Shown here: positions 9,084-17,437 of the stretch, piece after piece
How the letters are laid out: every line of letters begins with the position of its first letter
How positions within the stretch are numbered: position 1 is the stretch's first letter
Assembly (NCBI GenBank): GCA_017469945.1
Contig: JAFUFI010000004.1
Location: forward strand, 94,581 to 158,580
Length of the DNA stretch: 64,000 nt
Source of the DNA: Lachnospiraceae bacterium
Lineage (GTDB): Bacteria > Bacillota > Clostridia > Lachnospirales > Lachnospiraceae
Direction of reading: 5' to 3'
The notes under the pieces: model-generated
What the model saw: the letters and a program-made list of their open reading frames with translations, nothing else
Told to the model about the DNA's origin: nothing
Database searches by the model: none
Program-made: the position numbers and the translations under genes

Positions 9084-9842
9084 TTAGCCAATAAAATTCT
9101 TGATAAAAGTACGTCTGTGAATAGGACAAGGACCATATTTTTTAATGGCCTCTATATGCTGCGCAGTTCCATATCCCACATGCTTTGCAAATCCGTATTC
9201 GGGATATTCCCTGTCATATTCATACATAAGCCTGTCTCTTGTAACCTTGGCGTAAATACTTGCCGCACCAATGGATATACTCTTTGCATCACCTTTTATG
9301 ATGGGCACCTGTTTTATATTAACCTGAGGTATCGTTACAGCGTCGTTAAGAAGGATATCCGGAGATACCGAAAGCTTTGAAATTGCTTCTCGCATAGCCT
9401 CATACGTTGCCTGCAATATATTGATCTCGTCGATCCTAGCGCTTGATGCATATCCGACAGCGCAGGCAACCGCCTTTTTGCTTATCTCTTCGTAAAGCTG
9501 ATCGCGCATCTTTTCGGAAAGCTTCTTCGAGTCATTGATATAAAGGATATCGCAGTCTTTCGGAAGGATAACGGCTCCGGCAACAACGGGACCCGCCAAA
9601 GGACCTCGTCCTACCTCGTCGATTCCGCAGATAAGTCCGCAGCCCTCATACTGTCTCTCAAACTTAGACAGCTCAAAAATCCTCTTTTTCTCTTTATCAA
9701 GAGCGTCTAACTTTTTTTGCGCATTTGCAACAAGTTTAACGACTCCGCCTCTTTCATCGCTTTTATATTCTGCGATAAATGCCTCCATATCTTTTATATC
9801 GGCATTTTTAAATTCAGCAGTAATCTCTGATATACTTTTCAT
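9084..9842 (-). CDS. rnhB: Ribonuclease HII
   Basis: Cleaves the RNA strand of RNA-DNA hybrids and starts removal of single ribonucleotides from DNA. 252 residues, longer than E. coli RnhB because of about 70 extra N-terminal residues as in Bacillus. The active-site motif GIDEVGRGPLAGPVVAGAV contains Asp75 and Glu76. Further family blocks are INDSKKLS, SIGAASIYAKVTRDR and EYPEYGFAKHVGYGT. The gene lies between lepB and the ylqG-like gene, matching the rbgA-rnhB order of other Firmicutes. Confidence 0.96.
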   Translation of the reverse strand: MKSISEITAEFKNADIKDMEAFIAEYKSDERGGVVKLVANAQKKLDALDKEKKRIFELSKFERQYEGCGLICGIDEVGRGPLAGPVVAGAVILPKDCDILYINDSKKLSEKMRDQLYEEISKKAVACAVGYASSARIDEINILQATYEAMREAISKLSVSPDILLNDAVTIPQVNIKQVPIIKGDAKSISIGAASIYAKVTRDRLMYEYDREYPEYGFAKHVGYGTAQHIEAIKKYGPCPIHRRTFIKNFIG

Positions 9843-9852
9843 GGGTAAAATC

Positions 9853-10434
9853 CTAATCTATAGGTCCAAAATTCTTAAAAGGAAACAGTCTGAAAACAGC
9901 TCTTCCGATGATTTCTTTGCGGGTAACGTTTCCGATGATATCAAATCTCGAATCGACGGAATTGTTTCTGTTGTCACCCATAACAAAATATTCACCATCA
10001 CCAAGGGTTATTCCTTCACCCTTGCCCCTGTTCCAGAGAGTGTCATTGTAATTGATAACTTCGGCTCCGTAGTTTTCCTCAAGGAGCTTATCGTTGATAT
10101 ATATACTTCCGTCCTCACCGATCCTTACGGTCTCTCCGGGAAGTCCGATTACGCGCTTAATATAGTATGTATTTTTCTTTTCAGCATACTTATAAGGGAA
10201 AATAACAATATCAAATCTCTTTGGATCCGTAAATCTGTATGTGATCTTATCAACGATAAGATGATCTCCGTTTTCCAAAGTAGGGTGCATCGAAGTCTGA
10301 TGTACAACAGTCTTCTGCGCAATAAATGTAATAAAAAGTACCGTAATACCAAGTGCGATCAAAAGGTGAATCGCAAGAGAGAACAATTCCTTTAACACAT
10401 CTTTGTATTTCTTTTTATTCGTTGACATTTTCAT
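9853..10434 (-). CDS. lepB: Type I signal peptidase (copy 1)
   Basis: Removes signal peptides from exported proteins at the outer face of the membrane. 193 residues: one N-terminal TM helix (about 17-40), catalytic Ser48 in HQTSMHPTL, catalytic Lys93 in YYIKRVIGLPGE, and the late box GDNRNNSVDSR. The start could be ATG 10434 (MKMSTNKK) or ATG 10428; a longer frame to 10485 has no credible start context. It overlaps the 3' end of rbgA by about 20 bp. A second signal peptidase gene lies on the other side of rbgA. Confidence 0.93.
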   Translation of the reverse strand: MKMSTNKKKYKDVLKELFSLAIHLLIALGITVLFITFIAQKTVVHQTSMHPTLENGDHLIVDKITYRFTDPKRFDIVIFPYKYAEKKNTYYIKRVIGLPGETVRIGEDGSIYINDKLLEENYGAEVINYNDTLWNRGKGEGITLGDGEYFVMGDNRNNSVDSRFDIIGNVTRKEIIGRAVFRLFPFKNFGPID

Positions 10435-11284
10435 TTTCCGGACTCTCAAGCGAAATGTTTCCAAGTCTGCCCGTTCTGAAATCATCTATCAGATACGAAG
10501 CGGCTTTTTCGCTGTCGGGTTCCTCTCCTTTTTTAAGTGCTCTTCTGTTTATAGCTATATTTTCAAGTATCTTAAGGCTGTCATCTTCCTCAGATAAAGT
10601 ATATCTTTCCGCCAAAACTCCGGGGTATGCCTTTACGAGGAAATCAATAAGCTTAATCGAAAGTGTCGGAATATCGAGTATGTTGTCATTGATCGTTCCA
10701 AGAAGGGCCAGCCTAAGGCCGACCTGTTCATCACCTATCTTAGGCCAAAGTATACCGGGAGTATCCAAAAGCTCGATGGAGTCGCTGAGCCTTATCCACT
10801 GCTTTCCCTTTGTGACTCCGGGCTTGTTGCCTGTTTTAGCCATTCCCTTACCCACAAAGGAATTGATAAAAGTGGATTTTCCGACATTGGGGATTCCGCA
10901 GACCATCGCCCTTATAGGACGATTTTTGATACCGCGCTTTCTGTCTCGTTCTATCTTTTCCTTGCAGACTTCTTTGACAATCGAATCAACGCTTCTTGTA
11001 TTTCCGCGGTTTCTCGCGTCCATAGTAATAACAGTGATCCCTTTTTCTTTAAAGAAGGCTTTCCATTTTTCCGTTGCGCCCTTGTTTGCAAGGTCCGCTT
11101 TATTTAAAATAACAAGTCTGAATTTGTTCTTTCCGAGATCGTCGATATCCGGATTTCTGGAGGACAGAGGCGCTCTTGCATCGAGAAGTTCGATAATTAG
11201 ATCTACAAGAGAAATCTCTTCCTTCATCATTCGGACAGCTTTTGTCATATGTCCCGGATACCAGTTAATTGTATTATCACTCAT
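10415..11284 (-). CDS. rbgA: Ribosome biogenesis GTPase RbgA (YlqF)
   Basis: Circularly permuted GTPase that acts in late maturation of the 50S subunit. The motif order is the permuted one: G4 NKAD at 61-64, then G1 GIPNVGKST at 130-138, then G3 DTPG at 174-177. The N-terminus INWYPGHMTKAVR is the family hallmark. 289 residues is the normal length. Its ATG overlaps the stop codon of the upstream lepB (TAATG), so translation is coupled. Confidence 0.97.
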   Translation of the reverse strand: MSDNTINWYPGHMTKAVRMMKEEISLVDLIIELLDARAPLSSRNPDIDDLGKNKFRLVILNKADLANKGATEKWKAFFKEKGITVITMDARNRGNTRSVDSIVKEVCKEKIERDRKRGIKNRPIRAMVCGIPNVGKSTFINSFVGKGMAKTGNKPGVTKGKQWIRLSDSIELLDTPGILWPKIGDEQVGLRLALLGTINDNILDIPTLSIKLIDFLVKAYPGVLAERYTLSEEDDSLKILENIAINRRALKKGEEPDSEKAASYLIDDFRTGRLGNISLESPENENVNE

Positions 11285-11865
11285 TATCTGACAAAACCCA
11301 TTTTCTTTCCGCCCTGGGGCAATTTAAACCACACATGTCCCTTTATATCCGCAAGAGGAACCGGACCGATTCCCGAAGATCTTGAGTCTTCGCTTTCGCC
11401 AGGATTATCCCCCATAACGAAGTATTCATTAATATCCAGGGTAATCTCATTTTCAGCTATTCCGGGCTCCGATATATACCCGCTGCAAACCTTACTTATC
11501 TCTCCGTTAACAAATAACCTTCCGTTTTCAACCTTTACGGTATCTCCCGGAACGGCAACAACTCTTTTGGTGTAGTAGCACGAGTTTTCATTTCCGTTTG
11601 GAAGAAATATAACTACATGCCCATGCTTGGGCTTTCCAAGGACATAGCTGAACCTGTCTATAAGCATACTCTGTTCGGGCTCTATATTCGGTTCCATTGA
11701 TGCTCCTACCACCTGGATCTTCATACCGAAAAGCATAACAAGGGCCGTACCAAGGAAAGCTGCTATCAAAACGCTGAGGATCCAGCTGATGACTTCATGT
11801 ACCGCTTTGTAACTTATTCTCTTTTTTCTTTTATAAAAGGACAAACCGCCCGTATTTCTAGCCAT
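11284..11865 (-). CDS. Type I signal peptidase (copy 2)
   Basis: 193 residues with one TM helix (about 25-50), catalytic Ser56 in GASMEPN, catalytic Lys100 in YYTKRVVAVPGD, and MGDNPGESEDSR. A second lepB-type gene so close to the first suggests different substrates or a simple duplication; the two proteins are clearly divergent. The ATG at 11865 has no Shine-Dalgarno sequence and lies about 9 bp from the promoter -10 box, so the mRNA may be leaderless. Confidence 0.92.
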   Translation of the reverse strand: MARNTGGLSFYKRKKRISYKAVHEVISWILSVLIAAFLGTALVMLFGMKIQVVGASMEPNIEPEQSMLIDRFSYVLGKPKHGHVVIFLPNGNENSCYYTKRVVAVPGDTVKVENGRLFVNGEISKVCSGYISEPGIAENEITLDINEYFVMGDNPGESEDSRSSGIGPVPLADIKGHVWFKLPQGGKKMGFVR

Positions 11866-11873
11866 ACTCAGTT

Positions 11874-11902
11874 ATTATATCATAATTATGCACAAAAACA
11901 AA
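11874..11902 (-). promoter_or_regulatory. Extended -10 promoter in front of lepB copy 2
   Basis: TGATATAAT on the minus strand (11874-11882) is an extended -10 element. A weak -35 (TTTGTT, 11897-11902) lies 17 bp upstream. The predicted start site is near 11867, almost at the lepB ATG. Confidence 0.6.
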
Positions 11903-11937
11903 GAAAGATAGGCTCTCCGGGCTATTAAGAATTCATA

Positions 11938-11972
11938 AGAAAAAGGCAATCCTTCAAATGAAGAATTGCCTT
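11938..11972 (-). terminator. Intrinsic terminator of rplS
   Basis: A 13-bp stem with one G-U pair (AAGGCAATTCTTC pairing with GAAGGATTGCCTT on the minus strand), a 4-nt loop and a T5 tract. It lies 20 bp after the rplS stop and separates rplS from the lepB-rbgA operon. Confidence 0.9.
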
Positions 11973-11991
11973 TAAGTGCAAAAGAAAAGAA

Positions 11992-12339
11992 TTATTTAAC
12001 GATTTCCTTAACCTTAGCCTTCTTACCAACACGATCACGAAGGTAGTTAAGCTTAGCACGTCTAACTTTACCTTTTCTAACTACTTCAATCTTCTCTACG
12101 TTAGGAGAATGAAGGGGCCAGGTCTTTTCTACACCTACACCGTTTGAAGACTTTCTAACGGTAAAGGTCTCTCTGTTGCTTCCGCCCTGACGCTTGATAA
12201 CGGTTCCCTCGAAGATCTGGATTCTTTCGCGGTTACCTTCCTTGATCTTGCCGTGTACCTTAACGGTATCTCCTACTGCAAAATCATCGATCTGAGCCTT
12301 TAACTGCTCTGCTTCGATCTCTTTAATAATGTCGCTCAT
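11992..12339 (-). CDS. rplS: 50S ribosomal protein L19
   Basis: 115 residues, the usual length, starting [14 protein letters not shown] and containing [23 protein letters not shown] and [24 protein letters not shown]. The ATG at 12339 is chosen because AGGAGC lies 9 nt upstream and because L19 proteins begin here; the frame is open to 12378 without support. It follows trmD by 133 bp, a gap that holds its own promoter and leader. Confidence 0.97.
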   Translation of the reverse strand: MSDIIKEIEAEQLKAQIDDFAVGDTVKVHGKIKEGNRERIQIFEGTVIKRQGGSNRETFTVRKSSNGVGVEKTWPLHSPNVEKIEVVRKGKVRRAKLNYLRDRVGKKAKVKEIVK

Positions 12340-12412
12340 TTTAAGCTCCTTCCTTACAATGGATGTTCTTAATACCATTTAGGTAACAGAGGACCATCTT
12401 TGTTTACACAAC
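12340..12412 (-). promoter_or_regulatory. rplS 5' leader, candidate ribosomal-protein autoregulatory structure
   Basis: About 70 nt between the predicted start site and the ribosome binding site. On the minus strand GATG (near 12399) and CATC (near 12365) can close an outer helix around an inner TACC-TAAAT-GGTA hairpin. Firmicutes often carry an L19 leader RNA at this place. I cannot confirm a match to that family. Confidence 0.4.
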
Positions 12413-12418
12413 ATTAAT

Positions 12419-12447
12419 AATCTACTACAAAGAATCGTAAATTGCAA
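12419..12447 (-). promoter_or_regulatory. Promoter in the trmD-rplS gap
   Basis: TTGCAA (12442-12447), 17-bp spacer, TAGATT (12419-12424) on the minus strand. It would allow rplS to be expressed apart from the ffh-trmD operon. Confidence 0.5.
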
Positions 12448-12472
12448 GTACTTTTTGCATTTACCTATATCT

Positions 12473-13879
12473 TTATAAGTGTAGCCAGGTAAGTATCTTG
12501 TCTCCCCCGTAAACTCCCATTTTTTCCTGAAGTTTAATCGAGGCCTCATTGCCTAAAACAACTTGCCCGTAAGGTATCCTTCCGAGCTCTAAATCCTTGT
12601 TAAACATAAAAGACTCAAGATCGGCGGCATACCCTTTATGCCTGTGCTTTTCGTCGATATAAAGCATACCGATGCTTCCTTCTCCGTGGCATCCTATAAA
12701 ACCGGCTATTTCGCCGTCTTCAAAGATTCCGTATACAACGCCGTCTCTTACTCTGCTTACAGCGTACTCATATCCGCCGAGTTCGTATGCCTTACCGACA
12801 AAATCTGCATACTTTTCATCAAGAAGTCTTATATCTTTGTTTTTTATCTTGTGATGAACATTTTCGGTGTATACATAGTTGTACACATCGCAGGATTTTT
12901 CGAGACCGGGAACATCTTTAAGAATATCTCCGAACTCCTTTGAAACCACAATACTGTGAATATTATCGGGGATGATATCAAAAAACTCCTTAACATCCAT
13001 CACAGCGTTTGTATCAACAAGTACCAACTCATCACAGGGCATATAAATGATCAGAGGTTCTGTGCAGATGATTTCTCCCGTACCGCGGCGAAGAGCTTCG
13101 ATAAGCTGTATATTGTTTCTCTTATCCTTAAGAAGCTCTTTTATGCATTTGTTTCGAAGCTCATATTTTTCGTAAAGATCGGGTCTTACTTTTTTTGTAA
13201 GGATTTCCGCTTTACTCCTTCTAAAAGCAGCGACCTCTTTCGGATTTCCGGTAAGAAGCTCACAAGGGACACTTTCCCCCTCCCAGATTTCGGGTCTTGT
13301 ATATTGAGGGTATTCCAAAAGGTCTCCGTAGAAAGACTCCACATCCGCAGATGTCTCATTTCCAAGGACTCCGGGAATAAGTCTGGCTATAGCATCGATC
13401 ATAACAAGAGCAGGTAACTCACCGCCGGTTAATACATAATCACCAATGGATAATCTGTCTGTAACTATTTTATCCAGAACTCTTTCGTCGATTCCCTCGT
13501 AGTGACCGCATAAAAATACGATCTCATCCTCTTTTGAAAGGCTTATGGCATCACTTTGTTTAAAAGGTTTTCCCTGGGGAGTAACGTAAATGACGCGCTG
13601 TTTTCTTGTAATTCCATCGGCAGCCACATCACCTGCGGCATTTTCCTTATTAAGCTTTAAGGATTTAAATGCGTCATACACCGGCTGTGCCTGCATAAGC
13701 ATTCCGGCTCCGCCGCCGTATGTATAATCATCGACTCTTCCGTTTTTATCCTTACTAAAGTCTCTGATATTTACTGTATTTACATTTAAGAGCCCGTTTT
13801 CACAGGCTCTTCCCAAAATACTCGTATGTACTCCCGACTCTATAAACTCGGGGAATAAAGTAAGAACATCAATTTTCAT
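12473..13879 (-). CDS. trmD: tRNA (guanine-N1-)-methyltransferase TrmD fused to a GNAT acetyltransferase domain
   Basis: 468 residues against about 240 for normal TrmD. Residues 1-245 are TrmD, which methylates G37 of tRNAs using SAM: MKIDVLTLFPEF, DDYTYGGGAGMLMQ, the knot region LCGHYEGIDERV and SIGDYVLTGGELPAL. A central stretch (about 270-370) is unassigned. The C-terminal 100 residues look like a GNAT N-acetyltransferase: GIFEDGEIAGFIGCHGEGS, then LYIDEKHRHKGYAADLE (the RxxGxA acetyl-CoA loop as RHKGYA) and GNEASIKLQEKMG. There is no stop or frameshift between the two parts. ATG 13879 is preceded by a weak GGTG. Confidence 0.93.
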   Translation of the reverse strand: MKIDVLTLFPEFIESGVHTSILGRACENGLLNVNTVNIRDFSKDKNGRVDDYTYGGGAGMLMQAQPVYDAFKSLKLNKENAAGDVAADGITRKQRVIYVTPQGKPFKQSDAISLSKEDEIVFLCGHYEGIDERVLDKIVTDRLSIGDYVLTGGELPALVMIDAIARLIPGVLGNETSADVESFYGDLLEYPQYTRPEIWEGESVPCELLTGNPKEVAAFRRSKAEILTKKVRPDLYEKYELRNKCIKELLKDKRNNIQLIEALRRGTGEIICTEPLIIYMPCDELVLVDTNAVMDVKEFFDIIPDNIHSIVVSKEFGDILKDVPGLEKSCDVYNYVYTENVHHKIKNKDIRLLDEKYADFVGKAYELGGYEYAVSRVRDGVVYGIFEDGEIAGFIGCHGEGSIGMLYIDEKHRHKGYAADLESFMFNKDLELGRIPYGQVVLGNEASIKLQEKMGVYGGDKILTWLHL

Positions 13880-13893
13880 TAGATCACCGGTAA

Positions 13894-14937
13894 CTAGCAA
13901 ATATATCTGCCGACAAAAGGTATCCTTCTCGCAAGCGCAGAGCCCAAAATACCTATAAGGACCACAGCAAAGCAGTAGAAAAGTATTCCGGCCGCAAGCG
14001 GCATAGCATCATGAATTCTTCCGATTATCGGTATGTTTTCAATAATAAGTAAATGAGACAAATATAAGCCGAAGGTGTCGATTCCGACTTCGCTGACAGC
14101 CCATTTAAGCCCATAAGGCACTTTTCTGTCTTTAAAAAGATCAAATATAAGGCTAAAAAGCGAGACAGAATAAAAGAAAGTAAAACTCATATAACTGTCA
14201 ACAAGTTCCGCAGCGGCTATTCCATGCTTGATGGAAACAAATATAAGCAAAAATATGCTTGATGCGAGTCCCAATCCGCCTAAAATATACAAAATCTTTT
14301 TGGTGACCTTTTTAAGGCCTATGTGAACAATATAATAGCCGATTACAAAATATCCGGCATATGAGCAAACAAGCGTAATGTTTCTCATATCCATCACCGT
14401 ATCGACCATATCAGCGAAGTGAAAGGCTTTAAGGCTTTCGGCTCCTATCTGAAAAACTATAAAAATAATGATAAAGTATCTGATCTCAGCTTCGGAAGCG
14501 CTTTTTACCCACCTTAAAAGAATAGGGCTGATGATATACAAGCCAATTATCATAGGCAAAAACCAGAGGTGAGGTCTGGACACTATAGCACACCAGATAA
14601 ACCCTTTGAAGCCGTTTCTGTATTCTACGAAATCAACGATTCCGTAGATAAAGCTCCAAAGGACAAAGCAAACAGTGATCCTTAAAATGTTATGGATCCA
14701 AAGCTTTTTAATATCAATCTCTTTCCCGGGGGAAAGAAAAAGAGCACCGCTAATCATAACAAATATCGGTACTCCAAAGTGCGAAACAGAATTAATGAGG
14801 GCCGACGTGGTCCAACCCGCCGAACCTATTTCTAAGGAATACAGGTTTCCGGAAGTAAGATGCATTAATACAATGCTTATCGCGGAAATTATCCTCAAAA
14901 TATCAAAGGAAATATTTCTGTTAGAATAATCTTTCAA
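13894..14937 (-). CDS. Acyltransferase family 3 membrane protein
   Basis: 347 residues with about ten hydrophobic segments and the acyltransferase-3 N-terminus SFDILRIISAISIVLMHLTSG, which includes the catalytic-type His. Members O-acetylate cell-surface sugars or peptidoglycan; the substrate here is unknown. The start is TTG at 14937 with GAGGG 8 nt upstream; no ATG fits. It is inserted between rimM and trmD, which are normally adjacent, with gaps of only 17 and 14 bp, so it is part of the operon. Confidence 0.85.
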   Translation of the reverse strand: MKDYSNRNISFDILRIISAISIVLMHLTSGNLYSLEIGSAGWTTSALINSVSHFGVPIFVMISGALFLSPGKEIDIKKLWIHNILRITVCFVLWSFIYGIVDFVEYRNGFKGFIWCAIVSRPHLWFLPMIIGLYIISPILLRWVKSASEAEIRYFIIIFIVFQIGAESLKAFHFADMVDTVMDMRNITLVCSYAGYFVIGYYIVHIGLKKVTKKILYILGGLGLASSIFLLIFVSIKHGIAAAELVDSYMSFTFFYSVSLFSLIFDLFKDRKVPYGLKWAVSEVGIDTFGLYLSHLLIIENIPIIGRIHDAMPLAAGILFYCFAVVLIGILGSALARRIPFVGRYIC

Positions 14938-14954
14938 AATAAAACCCTCATAAA

Positions 14955-15461
14955 TTAATCAAGTAAACCGTCAAGGAGATGAACCTTCATACAGCCTTCC
15001 TCAACGTCCACATCAAGAATACAGTCTTTGATGGCGGGGATAAGAACCTCTTTACCGTCATTCATACTTACCACATAAACATCATTGGCTCCGGTAGGCA
15101 TTACTTCTTTCAAGGTACCGAGTTCGCTTCCGTCATCGCAGATCACTTTAATACCGATAAGATCGGCTATAAAGTATTCATCTTTTGAAAGTCTGACAGC
15201 ATTCTTACGGTCAACAAAAATACCCCTTTGGCGATATTTAACCACTTCCTCGGGAGTATCAATGCCCTTTAGTTTTAAAAGAACCTTGTCAGAGACACGG
15301 GCGCTCTCAACCTCAAACACCTTGAAACCTTCTTTAGTCTCGACAAAAACCTGTTTAAGTTTCTTAAAGCGCCTCGCATCATCCGTCGTAGGATAAACCT
15401 TCATCTCACCGCGAACGCCGTGAGATGAGGTGATTATACCAATTTTGAAATAGTCTTCCAT
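14955..15461 (-). CDS. rimM: 16S rRNA processing protein RimM
   Basis: 168 residues, normal length. It helps mature the 16S 3' domain by binding S19. It starts FKIGIITSSHGVRGEMKVYPTTDDARRF and ends in a PRC-barrel with YFIADLIGIKV and GANDVYVV, IPAIKDCI. The ATG at 15461 lies 4 nt after the khpA stop. Confidence 0.96.
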   Translation of the reverse strand: MEDYFKIGIITSSHGVRGEMKVYPTTDDARRFKKLKQVFVETKEGFKVFEVESARVSDKVLLKLKGIDTPEEVVKYRQRGIFVDRKNAVRLSKDEYFIADLIGIKVICDDGSELGTLKEVMPTGANDVYVVSMNDGKEVLIPAIKDCILDVDVEEGCMKVHLLDGLLD

Positions 15462-15465
15462 AATC

Positions 15466-15696
15466 TTATTCCACTATTTCAACATCTACTCTTGTATTAT
15501 CTCTGGTTGAAGCAGCCTTAACAACGGCGCGGATGGATTTTGCAATCCTTCCCTGCTTTCCTATAACCTTACCCATATCAGAAGGGTCAACACGAAGTTC
15601 TACTACAATGTTTCTGCCTTCTGTTTTCTCGGTTACTACAACCTTATCCGGATTGTCTACAAGAGCCTTGGCCATTACTTCTACTAATTCTTTCAT
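15466..15696 (-). CDS. khpA: KH-domain RNA-binding protein KhpA (YlqC)
   Basis: 76 residues with one KH domain, including the GxxG-type loop VIGKQGRIAKSIRAVVKAAS. Related proteins pair with KhpB and bind many RNAs. The ATG at 15696 is chosen because a perfect AAGGAG lies 7 nt upstream; a frame beginning with TTG at 15714 would place that site inside the gene. It occupies its standard place between rpsP and rimM. Confidence 0.95.
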   Translation of the reverse strand: MKELVEVMAKALVDNPDKVVVTEKTEGRNIVVELRVDPSDMGKVIGKQGRIAKSIRAVVKAASTRDNTRVDVEIVE

Positions 15697-15729
15697 TGCA
15701 AGCTCCTTTGACAAAAAGATTAGATGTTA

Positions 15730-15975
15730 TTATTTCTCAATTCCTGCAATCTTGAAGAGCTTAGAAACAACCTCAGTAGGCTGAGCTCCGTTAGCGAGCC
15801 ACTTCTTAGCTGCTTCTTCGTCAATATTGAAGCTTGAAGGATCGGTAGAAGGATTGTAAGTACCAATCTCCTCGATAAATCTTCCGTCTCTGGGTGAACG
15901 AGAATCTGCAACGATTACTCTGTAGATGGGAGCCTTCTTCTGGCCCATTCTTCTTAATCTGATCTTAACTGACAT
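15730..15975 (-). CDS. rpsP: 30S ribosomal protein S16
   Basis: 81 residues starting [26 protein letters not shown], the invariant S16 N-terminus, and containing [13 protein letters not shown]. The ATG at 15975 has GGAGG upstream (TGGAGGAAACCAAAATG). The 84-bp gap to ffh is AT-rich, with no clear hairpin. Confidence 0.97.
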   Translation of the reverse strand: MSVKIRLRRMGQKKAPIYRVIVADSRSPRDGRFIEEIGTYNPSTDPSSFNIDEEAAKKWLANGAQPTEVVSKLFKIAGIEK

Positions 15976-16059
15976 TTTGGTTTCCTCCATTAAAAAAAAT
16001 AAATTATTAATATAAACAAAATCATTTTCCCTGATCAGCAAAATGAAAATGTACTTAAG

Positions 16060-17436
16060 TTAGAAAGGTCTGCGGCCTCCGCCGAAACCTCCGAATCCGC
16101 CCATGCCGCCAAAAAGCCCTCTTCCGTGCTTATTGCCGCCCATTTGCTTCATCATTTTCTGGCTTTGTTCAAACTGTTTGACAAAGCGGTTAACTTCCGC
16201 GATATCAACACCGGCGCCTTTGGCAATCCTGAACTTTCTTCTGGGATTTAAGAGCTTGGGGTTGCGTCTTTCGGAAGGAGTCATAGAAAGAACGATGGCT
16301 TCCATATGAGCAAGTTTCTTTTCATCAACCATGCCCTCTAAATCCGAAGCTTTCATACCCATGCCGGGAAGCATTCCCATGATTCCCGCAAGGCCGCCCA
16401 TGTTCTTCATCTGCTTCATGCTTTCAAGGTAGTCCTCAAAATCGAACTGTCCTTTTTTCATGCGCTTAGCCATGTCGCGGCTTTTATCTTCATCTATGTC
16501 GATGCTTTCCTGAGCCTTTTCAATAAGGGAAAGCACATCGCCCATTCCAAGGATACGGCTTGCTATTCTGTCGGGATGGAACTGCTCGAGATCGTCAAGC
16601 TTCTCACCCATTCCGCAGTAAAGGATCGGCTTACCGGTAACAGCCTTTATTGAAAGAGCCGCACCGCCTCTCGTATCGCCGTCAAGCTTTGAAAGGATGA
16701 CTCCGTCTACTCCGACTTTTTCATCAAATTCCTTTGCTACATTGACAGCATCCTGACCGGTCATAGCATCAACAACAAGGATTGTCTGATGAACTTCTAC
16801 GGCCTTCTTTATATCTTCAAGCTCCTGCATCATATCTTCATCCACATGAAGACGTCCGGCAGTATCTAAGATAACTACATTAAATCCGTTCTTTTCGGCG
16901 TACAAAAGAGCCTCTTTTGCGATAACGGGCGGCTTAACATCTGTACCTAAAGAAAAGAAATCAACAGAAACCGCTTCAGCGTTAATACGCAGCTGTTCTA
17001 CAGCGGCAGGTCTGTATATATCGCAGGCAACAAGAAGACTCTTTTTACCCTTGTTTTTAAATCTCTTTGCCATCTTAGCGGTGGCTGTTGTTTTACCGGC
17101 ACCCTGAAGTCCAGCCATCATAATAACGGTAATGGCTTTTCCGGGCTGAAAAGCTACTTCGCTTGTTTCGCTTCCCATTGTGCTGATAAGCTCATCATTT
17201 ACAAGCTTAATAACTGTCTGCGCAGGATTAAGTCCGGTTAAAACATCGCTTCCAACAGCTTTTTCCTCGACGGTCTTGACAAACTGTTTGACCACCTTGA
17301 AGTTAACGTCAGCCTCAAGGAGCGCCATCTTGACTTCCTTTAAAGCGGCTTTAACATCTTCCTCGGTAAGTTTTCCTTTACTGCGAAGCTTTTTAAATAC
17401 ATTTTGAAGTTTATCTGTTAAGCTTTCAAATGCCAA
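16060..17436 (-). CDS. ffh: Signal recognition particle protein Ffh
   Basis: GTPase and RNA-binding subunit of SRP, which brings membrane proteins to SecYEG through FtsY. 458 residues: N domain, G domain with GLQGAGKTTATAKMA, DTAGRLHVDEDMM and TKLD-like SKLDGD, and a Met-rich M domain ending in a Gly/Met-rich tail (GGNKHGRGLFGGMGG). The start codon is TTG at 17436 (MAFESLTDKL, the conserved SRP54 start) with GAGGAA upstream; no ATG fits. It begins 1 nt after the ylxM stop. Confidence 0.97.
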   Translation of the reverse strand: MAFESLTDKLQNVFKKLRSKGKLTEEDVKAALKEVKMALLEADVNFKVVKQFVKTVEEKAVGSDVLTGLNPAQTVIKLVNDELISTMGSETSEVAFQPGKAITVIMMAGLQGAGKTTATAKMAKRFKNKGKKSLLVACDIYRPAAVEQLRINAEAVSVDFFSLGTDVKPPVIAKEALLYAEKNGFNVVILDTAGRLHVDEDMMQELEDIKKAVEVHQTILVVDAMTGQDAVNVAKEFDEKVGVDGVILSKLDGDTRGGAALSIKAVTGKPILYCGMGEKLDDLEQFHPDRIASRILGMGDVLSLIEKAQESIDIDEDKSRDMAKRMKKGQFDFEDYLESMKQMKNMGGLAGIMGMLPGMGMKASDLEGMVDEKKLAHMEAIVLSMTPSERRNPKLLNPRRKFRIAKGAGVDIAEVNRFVKQFEQSQKMMKQMGGNKHGRGLFGGMGGFGGFGGGRRPF

Positions 17437-17437
17437 A

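Noticed and set aside
10353..11291. 312-codon plus-strand open frame opposite rbgA and lepB
   Set aside because: Antisense to clearly identified genes with intact motifs; Ser/Leu-rich composition typical of a shadow frame.
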